Assembly (NCBI RefSeq): GCF_018687955.1 | Contig: NZ_CP061309.1 | Location: forward strand, 186,001 to 250,000 | Reading direction: 5' to 3' | DNA: 64,000 bases | Origin: Polynucleobacter ibericus | GTDB taxonomy: Bacteria > Pseudomonadota > Gammaproteobacteria > Burkholderiales > Burkholderiaceae | Shown here: piece by piece, positions 26,652 to 35,398 of the stretch | Layout: the number at the start of each line of letters is the position of its first letter | Position numbering within the stretch: position 1 is the stretch's first letter | The notes under the pieces: generated by a model | What the model saw: the letters and a program-made list of their open reading frames with translations, nothing else | Told to the model about the DNA's origin: nothing | The model's database searches: none | Made by a program: the position numbers and the translations under genes

Positions 26652-28703
26652 ATGAATCTTTTATATGAAGAGGGTGGCGATATTAAGATCGCCACAGTCC
26701 AGTCTGCTTCAGGTGCTGGGGATGCGGAGTCTTGGCAAGCCACTAGCCTTTCTGGAAAAAAGATCAAACTTAAAGCTAAAGAAGTATGGCTGCGTTTTGA
26801 AAAACCAGAAGCTCAAGCGGCAATGGACGAAGCTAATGCTCTCACCGCCGATATTGATTTGCAGTTTCTTTGGGATTGCGCACCAGACGAAGAGTTTGGT
26901 CTGGTGGATGTGGCGCATGAGTACTTTGGCTCACAAGCAAGTATTGCCCAACAAGTTGCACTAGCGATTGCTTTACAAGGTGCACCAGTATTTTTTCGTC
27001 GCAAAGGGCGGGGTCGTTTTCAGAGGGCGCCAATAGAGCAGCTGCAGGCTGGGCTAGCTGCTTTAGAACGCAAGCAAAAAGAGCTAGAGCAACAATCACT
27101 TTGGCAGCAAGAGCTAGTTGCTGGCGCCTTTCCTGAGGTATTGAAGTCTTCCGCTAAGCAATTACTTTTTTCTCCAGATAAAAATACTTCTGCTTACAAG
27201 GCATTCATCGCCGCTTGCACTGAGACTGGCGAATCCCCAGCTCAACTCATGATTCGATGTGGCGCAATTGATTCGCCTCTGGCATACCACCAGGGGATGT
27301 TTTTGAAGGCGCACTTTCCGAATGGTGCAGATCACAATCCGGCTATCGGGGTCGACCAAGCTGCTTATGCTTCTGCTCTTGCCGAGTTGCCGCTTGCCCA
27401 GGTGAAGGCATTCTCCATCGATGATTCGGGTACAACTGAAATTGATGACGCCCTCTCAGTCACGCCAATTGAGGGTGGTTATCGAATAGGTATTCACATT
27501 GCTGCTCCAGGTTTGGCTATTTCCAAAGATGATCCATTGGATCAAGTGGCTCGTAATCGGATGTCGACAGTGTATTTTCCAGGCGACAAAATTACGATGT
27601 TGCCTGAGTCGGTGATTAAGCAATTCTCACTGGATGAAGGTAAACCTAGGCCGGCCTTGTCGATTTACGTAGATATCGATGCAGATGGTATTGCCGATCG
27701 AGCTACTCTGCAGATGCGTACAGAGATGGTGCCAATGGCAGCCAATTTACGCCTCGAGGACATTGAGCATCTTGTCAGCGAGGAGAGCTTGCTGGATGAA
27801 AGTGCTAGCTACCCGTATCGCAAAGAGCTGGCGATTTTGTGGTTGGCGGCCAAACTTCTTCACGCGGGTCGTCAAGAAAAGCGTATTGCAAACGGCCTGC
27901 GTGCTGAGCAATTGGGCCTGATTGACCCTAATGCGTTAGCAAGAGACTTTCATTTCCAGATTCGCGCTATTGATGGTGTGCCACGTGTTGAAATCATCCC
28001 CCGTCAACGTGGATCTATTTTGGACACCATCGTTGCTGAATGGATGATTTTCTGTAATAGCGCTTCTGGTCAGCTTCTAGCTGACCATGGTCTTCCGGGT
28101 TTATTTAGAACTCAAAAGGGCTGGGGTCCTTTGCGTACCCGAATGCAAACTACCCCTGGCCCACATGAGGGCTTAGGTTTGGACTATTACGCCTGGTGTA
28201 CCTCACCCTTGCGCCGGTATTCCGATTTAGTGAATCAATGGCAATTAATTGCACTTGCAAAGCATGGCGTTACTGCCAAGATGGTTGCGCCTTTTCCACC
28301 GCGTGATGCCACGTTAATGGGTATTGCTGCTGACTTTGAGTCTTGTTATCAAGCTTATGGCGAGTTCCAGGATAGATTGGAAAAGTATTGGTGCTTACGT
28401 TGGATTACTCAAGATGGTGAATCCAAGACGGTTCAGGTTCGTCACTTCAAGGAGGGGATGTCTAGAGTGGAGTTGGTACCACTGCATTTACCGATTCCTG
28501 AATTGGCAACCCATCCCCGCATGACTCGTGCAGAGGTCGTGATATCGGATGTAGATTTATTGCAACTTAGTGCAGGCGTTCGAGTTCTAGAAATTGAAGC
28601 AAAGGTGGAGGCTCCTGAAAAGGAGTCAGCCGACCAAGCCGTAGAGTCAGAGCTAGAGCAAGAGCCATCAGACAAACCTGAAGAAGATGCTAGCCCAGAT
28701 TAA
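26652..28703 (+). CDS. RNase II-family (RNB domain) exoribonuclease
   Basis: A 683-residue RNB-domain protein, presumably a 3'-5' exoribonuclease. The RNB core begins near residue 245 with IDDSGTTEIDDAL, corresponding to the metal-ligand loop of RNase II (TIDSASTEDMDDAL in E. coli). By this alignment three Asp are kept and the one at E. coli D207 is a Glu. Downstream are STVYFPGDKITMLPE and the SPLRRYSDLVNQ loop with the catalytic Arg region. The tail (last 35 residues) is acidic Glu/Asp/Ser. It lies 2 bp after the SDR gene and overlaps the TonB-like gene by 17 bp. Confidence 0.87.
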   Translation: MNLLYEEGGDIKIATVQSASGAGDAESWQATSLSGKKIKLKAKEVWLRFEKPEAQAAMDEANALTADIDLQFLWDCAPDEEFGLVDVAHEYFGSQASIAQQVALAIALQGAPVFFRRKGRGRFQRAPIEQLQAGLAALERKQKELEQQSLWQQELVAGAFPEVLKSSAKQLLFSPDKNTSAYKAFIAACTETGESPAQLMIRCGAIDSPLAYHQGMFLKAHFPNGADHNPAIGVDQAAYASALAELPLAQVKAFSIDDSGTTEIDDALSVTPIEGGYRIGIHIAAPGLAISKDDPLDQVARNRMSTVYFPGDKITMLPESVIKQFSLDEGKPRPALSIYVDIDADGIADRATLQMRTEMVPMAANLRLEDIEHLVSEESLLDESASYPYRKELAILWLAAKLLHAGRQEKRIANGLRAEQLGLIDPNALARDFHFQIRAIDGVPRVEIIPRQRGSILDTIVAEWMIFCNSASGQLLADHGLPGLFRTQKGWGPLRTRMQTTPGPHEGLGLDYYAWCTSPLRRYSDLVNQWQLIALAKHGVTAKMVAPFPPRDATLMGIAADFESCYQAYGEFQDRLEKYWCLRWITQDGESKTVQVRHFKEGMSRVELVPLHLPIPELATHPRMTRAEVVISDVDLLQLSAGVRVLEIEAKVEAPEKESADQAVESELEQEPSDKPEEDASPD

Positions 28704-29574
28704 GTCGCTGGAATTTCCATGTCCTGAGGGGCTTGGTAAGGTCTTGCGTTATTTGCGCAGCGCTTGGAATCGCTATCCATTTCGATTTGCCTTGTGCGCT
28801 TCGATACTTATTCATATTCTTTTCCTATCGTTTCGTTGGGGGATTGGAGAGATTCAGACTCGCAGGCTTAATACTCCCTTGAGTGTTGTTTTGGTCAACG
28901 CCAGCAACAAAACACCTCCTCAGAAAGCAAATAAGTTGGCGCAAGCTGATTTGCAAGGCGGCGGTAAAACTGAAAATCAAGAAGCTACTGCAATGCATCG
29001 CGCCAGATTGGGGGCACAGGCTAGGCTTGAGGTTTTAGAGAAACAGCAAAAGCAAATGCTTGCCAAGTTAGATGAACAGCGTAGTCGATCTGGCGGCCGC
29101 AAGAGTGGCGACGAGCAAAAAATTACTCCACAACTCAATTCTTTAGAGGCTGAGCTAGCTAAACGGCTGCAGACTGATGGCAAAGAGCCTAGACGCAAAG
29201 TATTGACTGGCGCTAGTACTAAGGCGGTTACCTTTGCGCATTATTACGATGCAATGCGCCAAAAGATAGAGGCTTACGGCAGCGCGTTTTTCCCAAGGGC
29301 AAATGGACGTCCTTTATACGGCAGTCTAGTGATCGTAGTGAGTGTGGACAATCAAGGCAGGATCACTTCGAATGCCCAAGGAAAAGACGGACTGTCGATT
29401 GGGCGCAGCTCTGGCAACCCAGAGTTGGATAGGCAGGCGATAGCAATCGTCAGGGCCTCAGCGCCGTTTGGCCCTTTCCCCTCAGAAATGCGCAATCAAA
29501 TTGATGTTTTGGATTGGATCTCTACTTTTGAGTTCACCCGTGATGGGGTGGATCGGTTAGAGCTGCGCCAATAG
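28687..29574 (+). CDS. TonB-like energy transducer C-terminal domain protein
   Basis: A 295-residue protein with a cytoplasmic N-terminus, one membrane segment (about 34-53), a long charged Gln/Lys/Glu-rich helical stretch (about 95-165), and a TonB-type C-terminal domain (about 185-290; GSLVIVVSVDNQGRIT and ASAPFGPFP). TonB proteins pass proton-motive energy from ExbB/ExbD to outer membrane receptors. No exbB or exbD is in the window, so its partner is unknown. The gene order RNase-TonB-aroE-mtgA is one I recall from Burkholderiales. Start ATG at 28687 lies within the end of the RNase gene. Confidence 0.78.
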   Translation: MLAQIKSLEFPCPEGLGKVLRYLRSAWNRYPFRFALCASILIHILFLSFRWGIGEIQTRRLNTPLSVVLVNASNKTPPQKANKLAQADLQGGGKTENQEATAMHRARLGAQARLEVLEKQQKQMLAKLDEQRSRSGGRKSGDEQKITPQLNSLEAELAKRLQTDGKEPRRKVLTGASTKAVTFAHYYDAMRQKIEAYGSAFFPRANGRPLYGSLVIVVSVDNQGRITSNAQGKDGLSIGRSSGNPELDRQAIAIVRASAPFGPFPSEMRNQIDVLDWISTFEFTRDGVDRLELRQ

Positions 29575-29628
29575 CGTAGTTCAAAACAATTCCGAGAAGT
29601 TTATAAATTCGCTTATTCTGTGGTCATC

Positions 29629-30534
29629 ATGAGTCCTACCAATTCACCCGACCTACATATTGATCCAGGACTTTTTCCTGGTGTGGCTGTCTATGCCGTT
29701 GCAGGCAATCCAATTTCTCACAGCAAGTCTCCGGTAATTCACCAGCACTTTGCAGAGCAAGCTAAGCAGCGTATGTACTACGGTCGTCTTCAGCCTGAGT
29801 TGGATGCATTTGCGCAGGCGGCAAAAGCATTTTTTGCTGCCGGCGGTAAGGGCATGAATGTCACTGTGCCATTTAAGCTGGACGCTCAAAATTTGGCGGA
29901 TGTTTTGACGCCTCGCGCGCAACTAGCGGGAGCCGTGAATACTTTGTGGAAGACGGAAGGCAAAATTTTTGGCGACAACACGGATGGTGCTGGTCTGGTG
30001 CGTGATCTATTGGCACAAGGCATTGCGCTCCACAGTGCCCGCATATTGTTACTTGGCGCTGGTGGGGCTGCCCGGGGCGTGATTGGCCCCTTGCTAGAGC
30101 AGTCGCCTAAGTCTCTCATCATTGCCAATCGTTCCAGCGCAAAGGCAGATGAGTTGGTCAAACTATTTGCTGATTTGGCTGGATCTAAAGAGGTAGCGCT
30201 AGAGTCTCGGACCTTGGCTGATTTGGAAGACTCCACAAAAACACAGTACCCATTTGATTTGGTGATTAATGCCACTGCAGCTGGATTAACTGATGAGTCT
30301 CCTTTGACACCAAAGGCAGTAGGCAATGTCTTTGTACCGAGCTCTTTTGCTTATGACATGGTCTATGGCAAAACGACCACTTTTATGCAGCAGGCCTTGC
30401 AAAGAGGCGCTCGGGTTAGCGATGGCCTGGGAATGTTGGTCGAGCAAGCTGCCGATGCATTCTTGCTATGGCGAGGTGCGCAATTAGCATCTGCCATCGA
30501 TCCACGTGCAGTCTTGGCAGAATTACGCAGTTAA
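29629..30534 (+). CDS. aroE: Shikimate dehydrogenase
   Basis: A 301-residue NADPH-dependent enzyme that reduces 3-dehydroshikimate. It has the substrate-binding NPISHSKSPVIH, the catalytic Lys/Asp region NVTVPFK and GDNTDGAGLVRDL, and the Rossmann motif LLLGAGGAARGV. The ATG at 29629 is preferred over a GTG three codons earlier. It ends 9 bp before mtgA. A second shikimate gene, aroQ, is about 6 kb upstream on the other strand. Confidence 0.96.
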   Translation: MSPTNSPDLHIDPGLFPGVAVYAVAGNPISHSKSPVIHQHFAEQAKQRMYYGRLQPELDAFAQAAKAFFAAGGKGMNVTVPFKLDAQNLADVLTPRAQLAGAVNTLWKTEGKIFGDNTDGAGLVRDLLAQGIALHSARILLLGAGGAARGVIGPLLEQSPKSLIIANRSSAKADELVKLFADLAGSKEVALESRTLADLEDSTKTQYPFDLVINATAAGLTDESPLTPKAVGNVFVPSSFAYDMVYGKTTTFMQQALQRGARVSDGLGMLVEQAADAFLLWRGAQLASAIDPRAVLAELRS

Positions 30535-30543
30535 TTTACTCTG

Positions 30544-31287
30544 ATGCGCTGGCTTCTTTACCCAGTGAAATGTTTGCTTGCAGGGTTTATAGCAATGCAA
30601 ATCTTTTTCGCAATCCAAATTGCTTTATGGATTGCCTTAGATCCTGGTAGCACTGCGTTTCAGAGAGCAGAGCGTTGGCGACTATGTACTTGGCATTGGA
30701 CTTGTGCAGTAGAGTCCAGATGGGTACCTTATGACAAGATCTCCAATAATCTCAAGCGAGCCGTTTTAGTCAGTGAAGACGATATCTTCTTTCAGCACAA
30801 AGGTGTCCGGGTTGAAGATATGCAAAAAGCTTGGCAGAAAAATCAACAAAAGACTCAAGCAGGTAATAAATCTAAAACTGCTTTGCGTGGCGGATCGACC
30901 ATTACTCAGCAATTAGCTAAAAATTTATTTCTTTCTTCAGAGCAAAACTATTTACGTAAAGGACAAGAGCTCATCATCACTGGGCTTTTGGAATTAATGC
31001 TTTCTAAACAGAGGTTATTGGAGATTTATCTCAATTCGGTAGAGTGGGGTGAAGGTGTCTTTGGAATAGGCGCCGCCTCTCAGCGCTATTACGCTACAAG
31101 CCCAGCGGGGCTGGATCGGGACCAGGCCGCAGCACTTGCGTCTGCCTTACCTGCTCCCAAGTGTTTTGATAAGCAGCAGTACTGTCGTAAGGGAAGTATT
31201 AACTACGTAGCCCGCCAAGAATTCATCCTGGAGAATATGGATCGGGTGGCTTTAGCCCCTTATCCGAAGAGCGGCTCGGGTAAATAA
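30544..31287 (+). CDS. mtgA: Monofunctional biosynthetic peptidoglycan transglycosylase
   Basis: A 247-residue GT51 enzyme that polymerises lipid II glycan strands without a transpeptidase domain. One N-terminal membrane anchor (about 8-30) precedes the GT51 motifs EDDIFFQHKGV (catalytic Glu), GGSTITQQLAKNLFLS, and EIYLNSVEWGEGVFGI. Full length for the family. It follows aroE with 9 bp between and converges on pyrF. Confidence 0.95.
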   Translation: MRWLLYPVKCLLAGFIAMQIFFAIQIALWIALDPGSTAFQRAERWRLCTWHWTCAVESRWVPYDKISNNLKRAVLVSEDDIFFQHKGVRVEDMQKAWQKNQQKTQAGNKSKTALRGGSTITQQLAKNLFLSSEQNYLRKGQELIITGLLELMLSKQRLLEIYLNSVEWGEGVFGIGAASQRYYATSPAGLDRDQAAALASALPAPKCFDKQQYCRKGSINYVARQEFILENMDRVALAPYPKSGSGK

Positions 31288-31304
31288 TTTCTTGTTTTAC
31301 TGCT

Positions 31305-32150
31305 TTATTTCTTTGCAGCAGCTCTCAGTGCGTCCCGAGTAGTGAGAGCTGCTGCTCTGGCAGCCCCCGCAAAATCAGCGCCTGAGCTGGCATACAAAAT
31401 GGCTCGTGAGGAGTTGATGATCATGCCGGCTCCAGGTTTATCTGAAATTTTCCCTGCATTGACTGTGGCATCAATATCGCCACCTTGAGCACCAATTCCT
31501 GGAATCAATAAAGGCATATCGCCAACAATTGCGCGTACTTTGGCAATTTCTTCTGGGAACGTTGCGCCAACTACGAGGCTAATCTGACCGGAGCTATTCC
31601 ATTGTTGGGCTGCGAGTTTGGCCACATGAAGATAAAGCGGCTCACCGTTCGGCGCGACATTTAAAAACTGTAGATCTGATCCCCCAGGATTAGAAGTACG
31701 GCATAAGACGATGACACCTTTGCCTGCATGTTTGAGGTAGGGCTCAATTGTGTCAAAGCCCATATAAGGGTTCACTGTCACTGCATCGGCATCATAGCGA
31801 TCAAAGGCCTCCAGAGCGTAATGGTCCGCAGTACTGCCGATATCACCACGCTTGGAATCCAAGATGACCGGAATATGGGGGTATTTGTCTTTGAGGTGCT
31901 TAATCAACTTCTCTAACTGAGCCTCTGCTCTTTGGGAGGCAAAGTAGGCAAACTGGGGCTTAAAGGCGCAGACCAAATCCGCAGTCGCATCAGCGATTTC
32001 GCGGCAGAACTCATAGATACCCTCGGGATTTCCTTGTAGGGAAGGGGGTAAGCGTTTAGGATCAGGGTCAAAGCCAACACACAGCATGCTGCCTTGGGAA
32101 GCCCATGCAGACTGGAGTTGCTGGTTAAAGGTATTTGAGCGAGAGTTCAT
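31305..32150 (-). CDS. pyrF: Orotidine 5'-phosphate decarboxylase
   Basis: The last step of UMP synthesis. The 281-residue length and the catalytic motif LDSKRGDIG (about 97-105, Lys100) place it in the longer group of bacterial OMP decarboxylases, sometimes called subfamily 2, rather than the 230-residue E. coli type. N-terminal [10 protein letters not shown] is typical. It converges on mtgA with 17 bp between stops and is divergent from corA. Confidence 0.95.
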   Translation of the reverse strand: MNSRSNTFNQQLQSAWASQGSMLCVGFDPDPKRLPPSLQGNPEGIYEFCREIADATADLVCAFKPQFAYFASQRAEAQLEKLIKHLKDKYPHIPVILDSKRGDIGSTADHYALEAFDRYDADAVTVNPYMGFDTIEPYLKHAGKGVIVLCRTSNPGGSDLQFLNVAPNGEPLYLHVAKLAAQQWNSSGQISLVVGATFPEEIAKVRAIVGDMPLLIPGIGAQGGDIDATVNAGKISDKPGAGMIINSSRAILYASSGADFAGAARAAALTTRDALRAAAKK

Positions 32151-32223
32151 TGGATTTGGCTTATTTTAGTGAAACTGTCATGCTCTATAGGATAAACTAG
32201 CGCACATTCCTTAGGAGTTCACC

Positions 32224-33189
32224 ATGATCAACTTGTTCGTCCTGCAAAATGGCCGCCTCTCTCAAGAGCAAGTCGAAGATCGCAATGAATTGTTGCAATA
32301 CGCTAATCCTATCTGGATTGACGTGGTTGATCCAGAAGAAGAGGAATTAATCTGGATTAAAGAGGCTTTTGGCGTACTCTTGCCCGAGTTGGATGACTTG
32401 GGCGACTTAGAAGCATCTGCGCGTTATTTTGAGGCAGATGATGGCCACCTCCATATCCGTACTGATTTCTTATTGGATGAAGAAGAAACTTCTCGTAACG
32501 TTCGAGTCGCTTTTGTTCTTACCAAGCAAGTGTTGTTCTCTATTCATGACGAAGATTTGCCAGTGTTCCGCTTGGTCCGTTTGCGCGCACGTTTGCGCCC
32601 CGGATCAGTGAGCAATGCAAAAGACGTTCTTCTTGATTTGTATTCCACTGATGCCGAGTACTCTGCCGATGCTTTGGAAGAGGTTTATGAAAACCTTGAG
32701 CAGGCCGGTAAACGGGTTCTATCCGATAGCATTAATGATGCGGATGCTGCCGAAGTTCTGGAGACTATTGCAAAAGAGGAAGATACCAACGGACGTATTC
32801 GTCGCAATGTGATGGATACCCGTAGAGCCTTATCTTTTCTAATGCGTAGCAAGTTACTGTCTGATGAGCAGCAAGAAGAGGCGCGTCAAATTTTGCGTGA
32901 CATTGACTCTCTTGAAAACCATACCGCTTTTTTATTCGACAAGATTAACTTCTTGATGGATGCTACCGTCGGTTTCATTAATTTGAACCAATCTAAAATT
33001 ATCAAGATCTTCTCGGTGGTATCTGTAGCCTTGATGCCGCCAACTTTGCTTGCCAGTATTTGGGGTATGAACTATAAATATATGCCTGAGTTGGATGCAA
33101 CTTGGGGTTATCCGATGGCGATTGGTGCGATGGTAATTTCTGCCATCATCCCGCTGGGCTACTTCCATAGCAAAGGCTGGATGAAGTAA
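32224..33189 (+). CDS. corA: Magnesium/cobalt transport protein CorA
   Basis: A 321-residue CorA-type channel. The large cytoplasmic N-terminal part is acidic, as expected for Mg2+ sensing; two C-terminal membrane helices follow, with the signature YGMN at the end of the first (WGMNYKYMP, about residue 280). The C-terminus is a short basic tail (HSKGWMK). AGGAG lies 8 nt before the ATG. The pentameric channel takes up Mg2+ at the inner membrane. Single-gene unit. Confidence 0.95.
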   Translation: MINLFVLQNGRLSQEQVEDRNELLQYANPIWIDVVDPEEEELIWIKEAFGVLLPELDDLGDLEASARYFEADDGHLHIRTDFLLDEEETSRNVRVAFVLTKQVLFSIHDEDLPVFRLVRLRARLRPGSVSNAKDVLLDLYSTDAEYSADALEEVYENLEQAGKRVLSDSINDADAAEVLETIAKEEDTNGRIRRNVMDTRRALSFLMRSKLLSDEQQEEARQILRDIDSLENHTAFLFDKINFLMDATVGFINLNQSKIIKIFSVVSVALMPPTLLASIWGMNYKYMPELDATWGYPMAIGAMVISAIIPLGYFHSKGWMK

Positions 33190-33217
33190 TTGGTGGCGGG
33201 TGGTACCCCACTAGTAT

Positions 33218-33697
33218 TTAACTTCTCAGAAGAGCGATTAACTCAGCAAGTGCAAATTCAGCAGCTTGTTGTCTGATCGTTTGACGACCCCCTTCAAAGT
33301 GCATGGTTTTAGTTAGGACCTGATTCTCGGTAGCCCAGCTAAAACAAACTGTACCCACCGGTTTTTCTGCTGATCCGCCTGATGGTCCTGCCACGCCAGT
33401 GATGGAAATTGCGACATTGCTTCCTGAATTGATTCTGGCGCCTTCAGCCATGGCCTTTGCTACTGGCTCACTGACTGCTCCATGGGATGCAATTAGCTGA
33501 GCCGGGACGTCTAGACATTCCGTTTTGGCCTCATTGCTATAGGTGATGTAACCACGTTCAAACCATTCACTAGAGCCTGCCAGCTCGGTCAAGGATGCGC
33601 AGACAAGACCGCCTGTGCAGGACTCAGCTAATGACACTGTCCAATTTTTGGAAAGCAAAATCTGCGCCAAGGTTTTAGTGAGATCGTTAGTGTTCAT
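33218..33697 (-). CDS. pncC: Nicotinamide-nucleotide amidohydrolase PncC (CinA C-terminal type)
   Basis: A 159-residue stand-alone CinA C-terminal domain. It deamidates NMN to NaMN in the pyridine nucleotide salvage cycle. AESCTGGLVCASLTELAGSS and the GVAGPSGG motif near the middle are the family signatures. There is no N-terminal molybdopterin-like COG1058 domain, so this is the short PncC form. It is 9 bp from pgpA on the same strand; pncC, pgpA and thiL probably form one leftward operon. Confidence 0.93.
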   Translation of the reverse strand: MNTNDLTKTLAQILLSKNWTVSLAESCTGGLVCASLTELAGSSEWFERGYITYSNEAKTECLDVPAQLIASHGAVSEPVAKAMAEGARINSGSNVAISITGVAGPSGGSAEKPVGTVCFSWATENQVLTKTMHFEGGRQTIRQQAAEFALAELIALLRS

Positions 33698-33706
33698 TGG
33701 AGTTCA

Positions 33707-34267
33707 TTATTTAATTAAGAACTGAATTAAAGCCATCACGAGTAGCGTACAAAAGGCAGCAGCAAGATCGTCGACCACAATACCAAATCCGCGCCAATAG
33801 ATCTGTAGATAAGTTGAACGCTGGACACTGTCGCCCGTGGTGTTTTTAAAATGACGATCAATCATGCCAATAGGGCCAGGCTTCATGGCATCAAAAAATC
33901 GGAAGAGTGCAAAAGCAATTACCTGCATCCAAATATTAGTAGGCATGATGAAGATCAGCACCAACCAAAAAGCGATGATTTCATCCCAAACAATTCCACC
34001 AAAATCTTTTTTACCAAGCTCTTCGCTGACATACCCGCAGATCCAACAGCCCAGCAAAATGCCGCCACCGATAACCCAGAGAAAGTCTTCGGTGCTGAGA
34101 AAATATTCACCGATTAGAAAAGCTGCCCAGGCCCAGAGGGTGCCAGTAGTGCCAGGCGCCACGGGGCTTAAGCCACTACCAAAGCCGAAGGCAATAGTGC
34201 GACTGGCAGTTTGAAACACCCATTTCAAGTTTGGTTTCACTTCGGCAGAATGTTGCATATTTGTCAT
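33707..34267 (-). CDS. pgpA: Phosphatidylglycerophosphatase A
   Basis: A 186-residue inner membrane phosphatase that makes phosphatidylglycerol from its 3-phosphate. The family motifs GSGLSPVAPGTTGTL near residue 32 and WDEIIAFW near 98 are present, with several membrane segments and FFDAMKPGPIGMID. Its ATG overlaps the thiL stop by 4 bp (ATGA), which suggests coupled translation. The order thiL-pgpA-pncC is common in beta- and gammaproteobacteria. Confidence 0.95.
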   Translation of the reverse strand: MTNMQHSAEVKPNLKWVFQTASRTIAFGFGSGLSPVAPGTTGTLWAWAAFLIGEYFLSTEDFLWVIGGGILLGCWICGYVSEELGKKDFGGIVWDEIIAFWLVLIFIMPTNIWMQVIAFALFRFFDAMKPGPIGMIDRHFKNTTGDSVQRSTYLQIYWRGFGIVVDDLAAAFCTLLVMALIQFLIK

Positions 34268-35289
34268 GATGCAAAGTGATCAAATGAGTTTAGAAAAGGT
34301 GCCGCCTCTGAATTGCTGAGTTCTATGCCAGAGGCATCTAATAAATGTATTCTTACTTCGACATCTTTTTTCGGAAGTATTTTTCCAATGAGCGTCAGCG
34401 GCAAATTGAGTATCTTACTAATAGTGTGAATCTTCTCACGTTGAGTTGAGGGTGCTGTAAAGCAAAGTTCATAATCATCACCGCCACTCGCGGCAAATTG
34501 ATTTTGAATGCCAATGCCTTGTTTTTGCAATGTGATCGATTTTGGCAATTGGTTTAATTGAATTTCTGCATCAACCTGTGATTGCTTCAGAATATGGCGC
34601 AAGTCACCTAATAGGCCATCGGATACATCTAGGGCTGCACTTGCTATACCTCGCAGTTGAATACCTAGTTCAATTCGTGGAGTTGGTTGATGCATGCGGT
34701 GTGCAATATTTTGTAAATCCGCATTGGGCAGATTTAATTCATGACGCAGTGCAGCAAGAGCGAGTCTGGCATCTCCCACTGTTCCAGATACCCAAATATC
34801 GTCGCCCGCTTTTGCCCCTGATCTTCGGATGGCTTTTCCAGTGGGGGAGCTACCGAATGCCGTAATGGATATGGTGAGGGGGCCAGCAGTGGTGTCACCA
34901 CCAATGAGGGGGCAAGAATAGTCATAGGAGGCGGCAAAAAGGCCCTTAGAAAAGGCTTCTAGCCATATCTTGTCCACCATGGGTAGAGCAATGGCTAGAG
35001 TAAATCCCAGGGGTTTGGCGCCCATCGCAGCCAGGTCTGAAAGGTTGACTGCTAGAGCTTTGCGGCCCAATAGTTCGGGATCAGCGCCTGCAAAAAAATG
35101 CCTACCCTCTACTAACATATCGCTTGTGATCGCAATTTCTTCATCGGCTGGAGGCCTAATCAGGGCGCAGTCATCCCCAATGCCTAGAGCAATTGCTGAA
35201 TCTGCGGTTGTACGCAAGGAATTCGCACCCGTTTTAAAAAAACGTTCAATTAGGTCAAATTCACCAAGGGATTTGGAATGAGAAGACAT
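34264..35289 (-). CDS. thiL: Thiamine-monophosphate kinase
   Basis: A 341-residue AIR synthase-fold kinase that converts thiamine phosphate to the active cofactor thiamine diphosphate. Visible motifs are GIGDDCALI, EGRHFF, AVNLSDLAAMGAKP and the GGDTTAGP loop, then ALDVSDGLLGDL. First gene of a leftward group with pgpA (4-bp overlap) and pncC. It is divergent from maeB with 109 bp between the starts. Confidence 0.95.
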   Translation of the reverse strand: MSSHSKSLGEFDLIERFFKTGANSLRTTADSAIALGIGDDCALIRPPADEEIAITSDMLVEGRHFFAGADPELLGRKALAVNLSDLAAMGAKPLGFTLAIALPMVDKIWLEAFSKGLFAASYDYSCPLIGGDTTAGPLTISITAFGSSPTGKAIRRSGAKAGDDIWVSGTVGDARLALAALRHELNLPNADLQNIAHRMHQPTPRIELGIQLRGIASAALDVSDGLLGDLRHILKQSQVDAEIQLNQLPKSITLQKQGIGIQNQFAASGGDDYELCFTAPSTQREKIHTISKILNLPLTLIGKILPKKDVEVRIHLLDASGIELSNSEAAPFLNSFDHFAS

Positions 35290-35353
35290 GCCCCATTTTA
35301 TGGCTGTTATGTGATGACTGTCCGAGAGGAATAGAATTAAGCTCTTAATAAAA

Positions 35354-35378
35354 GTCTTATATCAAATGTAGATAAGAC
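35354..35378 (+). promoter_or_regulatory. Inverted repeat upstream of maeB
   Basis: GTCTTAT (35354-35360) and ATAAGAC (35372-35378) form a perfect 7-bp inverted repeat with an 11-bp spacer, 21 bp before the maeB start. It could be an operator for a dimeric regulator. There is no known consensus that I can match. Confidence 0.3.
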
Positions 35379-35398
35379 AGAACTTAGCGAGTTAGTGG

